Below, piece after piece: positions 59,062-64,000 of a stretch of DNA of 64,000 bases. The notes below the pieces were generated by a model. The model ran no database searches, was not told the DNA's origin, and worked only from the letters and a program-made list of their open reading frames with translations. This DNA comes from an uncultured Chloroflexales bacterium (GTDB lineage Bacteria > Chloroflexota > Chloroflexia > Chloroflexales > Chloroflexaceae), in contig CALCJV010000022.1 in assembly GCA_937967405.1 (NCBI GenBank), forward strand, positions 42,670 through 106,669, read 5' to 3'. Numbering within the stretch: position 1 is the first letter of the stretch; every line of letters begins with the position of its first letter. A program made the translations under genes and the position numbers.

Positions 59062-60144
59062 CACCAGACAGGTGCTGTTGGCAGCGGGCGCGGTGGCATC
59101 GCTGCTGGCGGGGACAGGCGCACCAAACGGCGCATACGGAGCAGGCGGTGGCGGCGATACCAGCCGTGCGGATGCTGTGCTGTTTGGGGCCTCAAGCGCA
59201 GGTACGGGAGGTGTGGCCATGCGGATCGTTTCCGGTGCAGGTGCGGTATCTGTGAGCGGCACACGTGCGGGCGGCGGATCCAGCGCGGCTGGGCTAGTGG
59301 CAGGGCTAGCTACGGCTTCGCGTTGCTCGGTTGGCCCAAGCAGGCGCACGATCTGCAATGCCCGCAGCAACTCGCTGGGGCTGTTGTAGCGCGTGTATGG
59401 GGCCATGGACAGCGCACGTTCTAGCACGCGGTCGTGCAGGGGCGACAGCAACGGATTGAGGCTGCTCGGCGGATTGAGCTGCATGCCTGCCTCACGCTGG
59501 GCCGCAGAGAGCGGGAGCCAGCCCGTAAGCAGGTAGTACAGCACCCCCCCAAGCGCATACATATCGCTGGCACGGGTCGGGGTAGTATCGGGCTGGGCTA
59601 GCTCTGGAGCGCGATAGGGCGTATCGGTAGCAGCAAGCGGGCGGATCAGGGCGAAGGGCGCAAGGCGCGGCTGCTGATCAGCCGCAATCCAGATGTCCGA
59701 GCTGTGCACCTCGCCCACAAGCAGTGCAGTCGGCTGGCTGTGTAGCTGCCCGAACAGGTGCAGCAGGGCTTCGATGCGCGGCATGCCGACATCAAGCTCG
59801 CCGCCCAAGCCGGGCAACAGCTCCCGCGCCGTCGTATGCATATCGCTGCCACCGAGATCACCCACCACCATATACACCGTCTGCCCCGCACTGAAGGTAT
59901 CGAGCAGCGGGAGCAGCGCAGGCGATTGCACTGCTTGCAGCGCGGCGGCAATCTGGAGCGTGTGCTGCTGGGTTACTTGGTCAGGTTGCTCGCAGGCCGC
60001 GATCAAGAGCGGCGTTTCAGTGCTATCCGGCTGTGCTTGATCGGCCACCCGATAGGCACGGTAGATCAGACAGCCGGGCTGGTCTTCCAGCACATAGCCG
60101 ATGCGGTAGCGATCCGCAAGGATGTTGTTCAGGTCAAGTGTCAC
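58966..60144 (-). CDS. Serine/threonine kinase-like pseudokinase with single C-terminal TM helix
   Basis: DRYRIGYVLEDQPGCLIYRAY start; YRAPELAQPDTTPTRASDMYALGGVLYYLLTGWLPL retained; HRDxxxxN replaced by VHSSDIWI and DFG by APF; C-term STCLVLASVVLFVLLLLLCSLFVFLFFGPG. Confidence 0.82.
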   Translation of the reverse strand: MTLDLNNILADRYRIGYVLEDQPGCLIYRAYRVADQAQPDSTETPLLIAACEQPDQVTQQHTLQIAAALQAVQSPALLPLLDTFSAGQTVYMVVGDLGGSDMHTTARELLPGLGGELDVGMPRIEALLHLFGQLHSQPTALLVGEVHSSDIWIAADQQPRLAPFALIRPLAATDTPYRAPELAQPDTTPTRASDMYALGGVLYYLLTGWLPLSAAQREAGMQLNPPSSLNPLLSPLHDRVLERALSMAPYTRYNSPSELLRALQIVRLLGPTEQREAVASPATSPAALDPPPARVPLTDTAPAPETIRMATPPVPALEAPNSTASARLVSPPPPAPYAPFGAPVPASSDATAPAANSTCLVLASVVLFVLLLLLCSLFVFLFFGPGLQLLRF

Positions 60145-60148
60145 AGCA

Positions 60149-61537
60149 TTAGCTCAACGCAGGCGCACAGACTGCACCAGCATGCTGCACGTGCTGCACA
60201 TAGCGTTCGACCCGATCTACGCAGCGTAAGCCACTCCGCACCGCGCCTTCAATCGAGGCGAGGAACTCCTGCTGGGTGTAATCGCCTGCGAGGAAGAAGT
60301 TGGGCACAGGCGTGGCCTGATCGGGGCGATACTGATCTACACCGGGTCGTGCTTGGTAGACCGAATTGGGGATCCGCACAATGGTGTACTTCTTGAGCTT
60401 GGCTTCGGCCGCAATCGGGTGCAGGCGCACAAAATCAGCCATCACGTGCTGGACAATCGCTTCATCATCCAGCTTGATCAGCGTATCGGCGGGCGCAACC
60501 ACAAACTGCACGATGCTTGGCCCGCCTGTGCTGTAATCAGGAGCGACATTAGCCATATCCGCATACACGCTAATATCGGTGTGCGAGCTAAACAGCAGGT
60601 GGTTCACGCCCGTCACTTGGCGGTCAAAGAAGAACTGCAAGGTAATCACTGGGCGACCCTTGAGGTGGCGCAGGTCAGCGAAGTAGTCCATCTCGCGCAG
60701 GGCCTCAGGCAAGACCTTCCGCAGGCTATGCACGGGCATGGCCGAGATGTACACATCGCCGCGCACGATGCTGCCATCATCGAGCACAAAACCATCCACG
60801 TTGTTGGAGATCGGCTCATAGATTATATCCACCACTTTGCGGTTCAGCTCCACTCTACCGCCGCGTGCCTCTAGCTTGGCGATCAGTGGCTCCCAGATGC
60901 GCGTGTGCGGCGAGCCTTTGACGAGGGCCATTTTGGATGCGTCGGTCTCTTGGGCAAAACGCATCAGCGCAGTGAGCATTAGCTTAGCCGACACATCTTC
61001 AGTGCGGGCAAAGTTCAGCGCAAGGGCCATCGTGTCCATCACATCGCGCAATGCCCGCTCACCCATGCCGTGCCGCAAATGCCACGAGGCGTAGCTTTCG
61101 TAATCTTGCCGATCAATGTAGGCTTGGTCACCGAAGATGGGCTGGAGCAGGCCCACAGCCACGCGCAGCTTATCTTTGAGCGGAAGTAGCTTGCTGATTG
61201 CCACACCGGCCAGCCCATTGAGCGGCGCGGGCAAGCCGGGCACAAATTTGATTGGAGCTAACCCGTGTTCGGGCGAGGCGAAAATCATCTCAGCCGTGCG
61301 CCAGTCAAACGTATCGTTAAGGTCATTTTGATCGAGAAACTTGAGCAGATTATGGTAGGCTCCAAAAAAGACGTGTAAGCCACTTTCAACCCAGTCGCCA
61401 TCGGCATCTTTCCACGCCGACACCTTGCCGCCGGGAACGTGCCGCTTCTCCAATACGATGATTTCATGCCCTTGCCGCGCCAGTTGGGTAGCGGCAACCA
61501 TTCCGGCGGGGCCTGCTCCTGCAATGATAATACGCAT
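60149..61537 (-). CDS. FAD-dependent amine oxidase-family enzyme, plant/cyanobacterial-type phytoene desaturase (CrtP/PDS)-like
   Basis: MRIIIAGAGPAGMVAATQLARQGHEIIVLEKRHVPGGKVSAWKDADGDWVESGLHVFFGAYHNLLKFL; ALNFARTEDVSAKLMLTALMRFAQETDASKMALVKGSPHTRIWEPL; FFLAGDYTQQEFLASIEGAVRSGLRC. Confidence 0.82.
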   Translation of the reverse strand: MRIIIAGAGPAGMVAATQLARQGHEIIVLEKRHVPGGKVSAWKDADGDWVESGLHVFFGAYHNLLKFLDQNDLNDTFDWRTAEMIFASPEHGLAPIKFVPGLPAPLNGLAGVAISKLLPLKDKLRVAVGLLQPIFGDQAYIDRQDYESYASWHLRHGMGERALRDVMDTMALALNFARTEDVSAKLMLTALMRFAQETDASKMALVKGSPHTRIWEPLIAKLEARGGRVELNRKVVDIIYEPISNNVDGFVLDDGSIVRGDVYISAMPVHSLRKVLPEALREMDYFADLRHLKGRPVITLQFFFDRQVTGVNHLLFSSHTDISVYADMANVAPDYSTGGPSIVQFVVAPADTLIKLDDEAIVQHVMADFVRLHPIAAEAKLKKYTIVRIPNSVYQARPGVDQYRPDQATPVPNFFLAGDYTQQEFLASIEGAVRSGLRCVDRVERYVQHVQHAGAVCAPALS

Positions 61538-61657
61538 CTCGGTTATTCTTTCCAGACTAAGGCGAATTGTTTCAATCTGTTCTTGCCTCACGCACTCTCT
61601 TGCTTTATAGCACGATTACGCATGCCGCGCAAGCCCAGCATCCCTGCCATCCACCCC

Positions 61658-64000
61658 CTACTCCGACGGCTCCTTGCGGCGGCGGGCGCGTTGCTTGGCG
61701 GCCAGCAGACTCGCAAGGGCTTCCTCCGAATTGGCGGGCTTGGGGGCGGGCGGCGCGGCGGGCTTGGGGGCAGGCGGCGCGGCGGGCTTGGGGGCAGGCG
61801 GCACAACCGGTGCTGCTTGGGGCGCAGGTTCGGCAGGCGCAACCGATGCAGGCGGCGCGGCGGCGGGCGGCGCGGGGCGCGAGGTACGCTCGGTGCTGCG
61901 GCGCACCCGCTCGCGGGCCGTTTGCAGGTGGGCAACCGTCGCCTCGCTCGGTGTGGTTGGGGCGGGGGGGCCAAACGGGTGGCGCAAGCGCAAGCGGAGC
62001 GACGCGAGAGCTAGGTGTAGATCGTTCTGGCGCACCAGCAGGCGACGCATAGCAATATCGAGCGGCAACAGCAGCAACGCGAGCCACAGCAGCGGGATGG
62101 CCATATCTTGCACCACCCCCACCGGCTGCTGAAGCGGCGTAAATATCGTGTCCGGTGCTGGTGCTTCCCGGCCACTCGTCAAGGCGGCTAGCTCACCCAG
62201 CAGGGGCGACACATCGCCCACCGCTACCCCGCGCTCTGGACGGTATTCGGGTGAGTAGGTCACCGCAATCCCGCGTGACACTGTGCCGAGTAGCTCACCT
62301 GCCCCATCCAGCACCGACACCTGTGCCAGATATACGCCCGGCGTATCGGTTGTGGCGGTGGCGCGGTAGCGACCTACGCCGATCTGGGCGAAGGCGAGCG
62401 GCACACCAACATCGTCCGGGTTGAGCAGACGTGACTCGATCTGGGCATCATTCAATACGAGCGGTCGCCCCTCACTATCCCGCACGGTCAGGTCAAGCGT
62501 CGTCTGCGTGCCAGTAGTGGTGGCATCCAATGCCAGCCCAGTGATCTGTTCAGGCGGCAGCAGCAGATCAAGGATGCCCGCTACAAAACGCGGGAACTCA
62601 GCGGAAACGACCCACTCGCGGGCCCACTGGGCTTTCAGGTCGCTGGTCCATGCCACACCGCGCCCTAACCCATACTGCCACTGGGCGAGGATCGGCTTGT
62701 TCTCCGGGCCAATGAGAATGGTACGGGCGGTGCTGCGGCTCTCGGTCACATTGTAGCCAAAGAGCGGTGGCAGTGCGCCTAGCCCGCGCACCACCGGTGC
62801 AGGCAGGGCGATGGCCGGCGTAAACTGCTCCTCGATAATGTCGCGCCCCGCCACCAAAATCGTCTCGCTGAGGAAGATACTCGGTACATCATTCGCGGAC
62901 AGTACCCGGTAGAACCGCCCGCCCCCCAGCTCAGCAATCTGCTCCAGAATCGGGTAGGCTTCGCTGCCAATCGAGACAACCGAGATCGTTGTGCCGTTGC
63001 TTCGCATCGCGGCAATCAAGTCGCCATAGGTGCTGTTGTCAATCCCATCGGTGAGCAGCAGCACATGCTTCACCCGCGCATCCACACGCTCTAGCGCATC
63101 GGCGGCAAGCTGCACGCCAGCGCGGATATTCGTGCCGCCATAGGCACTCACGCGGCTGAGAGCTTGCTCAATGTCAGCTAGTTCGGGCAAGGGCTGCACG
63201 GGCAGGGTCCACTCGGCCGTCGTATCAAACGCCACCACGCCAATCTGATCGTTGCGCTCCAAGCCCAAGCTCGCTTGATAGACCGCCTCTTTGGCCAGAT
63301 CAAGCAGCGTCAGCCCGCGCCCAGCACTCTCCGACATACTGCCGCTGCGGTCAATTACCAGCACCAAGCCAACATCGGGGCGTTCCTGCGTATCTCGGCG
63401 ATCCAGCGCAACCGGCAAGGCTTCCGCCACTGGGCTGCGCCGCCAGCCGCCCGCCCCAAACGATTCGCGCCCACCGATCATGGCTAAGCCGCCGCCCTGA
63501 TCACGCACATAGACAGGCAGCGCAGCCTGCACTGCACGCGGCAACTCGCGGGCGGCAACATCCACCAGAAAGATCGCTGCGTAGCGTTGCAACTGCTCAG
63601 CATTCGCGGGCACTTGCTCTGGGCTAACCAGATCCACCCGCGCACTTGCGGCGATCAACCCCCGCTCCAGCGCAACTGCTCGCTCAGCATCGCTAGCGAT
63701 CAGCAGCACACGCGGGGGGCCTTGCACTGTGGTGAATGCCACCGCCCGATTGTTGATTGGCTGCGTATCGCCCTCTGCATCCAGCCGCACCTCATAGCGG
63801 TTGAAACCCGTCTCGCCACCGGCCACCGTAATCGGCACGCTGCTATTGCCCACCGGAATATCAACCTCCAACACCTCAATCAGTTCGCCATCGGCAAAGA
63901 CTTGGAGCCGTCCGGTTGTGGCAAAGCTGCTGGTCAGGTTGGCTTGCAGGGCAATATCTTGCCCCTCGCGGGCGGTATCGGGGGCAACCAGTGCCGTCAC
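61658..64000 (-). CDS. VWA-domain membrane protein, 5' end outside window; Pro/Ala/Lys-rich repetitive C-terminus
   Basis: VGLVLVIDRSGSMSESAGRGLTLLDLAKEAVYQA...GGTNIRAGVQLAADALERVDARVKHVLLLTDGIDNS (MIDAS DxSxS); C-term (APPAPKPA)3. Confidence 0.9.
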   Translation of the reverse strand: MTALVAPDTAREGQDIALQANLTSSFATTGRLQVFADGELIEVLEVDIPVGNSSVPITVAGGETGFNRYEVRLDAEGDTQPINNRAVAFTTVQGPPRVLLIASDAERAVALERGLIAASARVDLVSPEQVPANAEQLQRYAAIFLVDVAARELPRAVQAALPVYVRDQGGGLAMIGGRESFGAGGWRRSPVAEALPVALDRRDTQERPDVGLVLVIDRSGSMSESAGRGLTLLDLAKEAVYQASLGLERNDQIGVVAFDTTAEWTLPVQPLPELADIEQALSRVSAYGGTNIRAGVQLAADALERVDARVKHVLLLTDGIDNSTYGDLIAAMRSNGTTISVVSIGSEAYPILEQIAELGGGRFYRVLSANDVPSIFLSETILVAGRDIIEEQFTPAIALPAPVVRGLGALPPLFGYNVTESRSTARTILIGPENKPILAQWQYGLGRGVAWTSDLKAQWAREWVVSAEFPRFVAGILDLLLPPEQITGLALDATTTGTQTTLDLTVRDSEGRPLVLNDAQIESRLLNPDDVGVPLAFAQIGVGRYRATATTDTPGVYLAQVSVLDGAGELLGTVSRGIAVTYSPEYRPERGVAVGDVSPLLGELAALTSGREAPAPDTIFTPLQQPVGVVQDMAIPLLWLALLLLPLDIAMRRLLVRQNDLHLALASLRLRLRHPFGPPAPTTPSEATVAHLQTARERVRRSTERTSRPAPPAAAPPASVAPAEPAPQAAPVVPPAPKPAAPPAPKPAAPPAPKPANSEEALASLLAAKQRARRRKEPSE

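Overview
64 kb of gene-dense, fairly GC-rich bacterial chromosome. I infer Chloroflexota-like from gene content, at low confidence. About 50 CDSs are supportable. Most are housekeeping genes: ruvB, cmk, gltX, hisF, aspS, trpF, polA, lepB, aroQ, alr. There are two complete importer operons: a BMP/nucleoside-type ABC operon on the minus strand at 1.2-6.2 kb, and a Dpp/Opp-type operon on the plus strand at 49.6-56.1 kb. No rRNA, tRNA or CRISPR was recognised. The most interesting material is: (i) an RNase Sa/barnase-like secreted toxin (57.4-58.5 kb) next to a barstar-family inhibitor, whose Gln-rich 3' end overlaps, antisense, the Leu-rich transmembrane C-terminus of a pseudokinase; (ii) a composite intergenic repeat family (7-bp AGGTGNN-like arrays plus 9-bp CACGAAGAG arrays) that forms a 79-bp perfect inverted repeat at 28.4-28.9 kb, brackets a TagA/WecG glycosyltransferase gene with 22-bp perfect inverted repeats, and flanks an Rpn/DUF4351 nuclease-like gene with 46-bp identical direct repeats; (iii) a protein with the N- and C-terminal Cys clusters of AmmeMemoRadiSam-type (COG1180) enzymes but no radical-SAM CX3CX2C motif; (iv) a NYN-domain plus OST-HTH/LOTUS-like protein with a 60-bp internal tandem duplication; (v) a Uma2 nuclease gene that overlaps polA by 4 nt. 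All assignments come from reading the sequence and recalling family motifs. No database searches were run.
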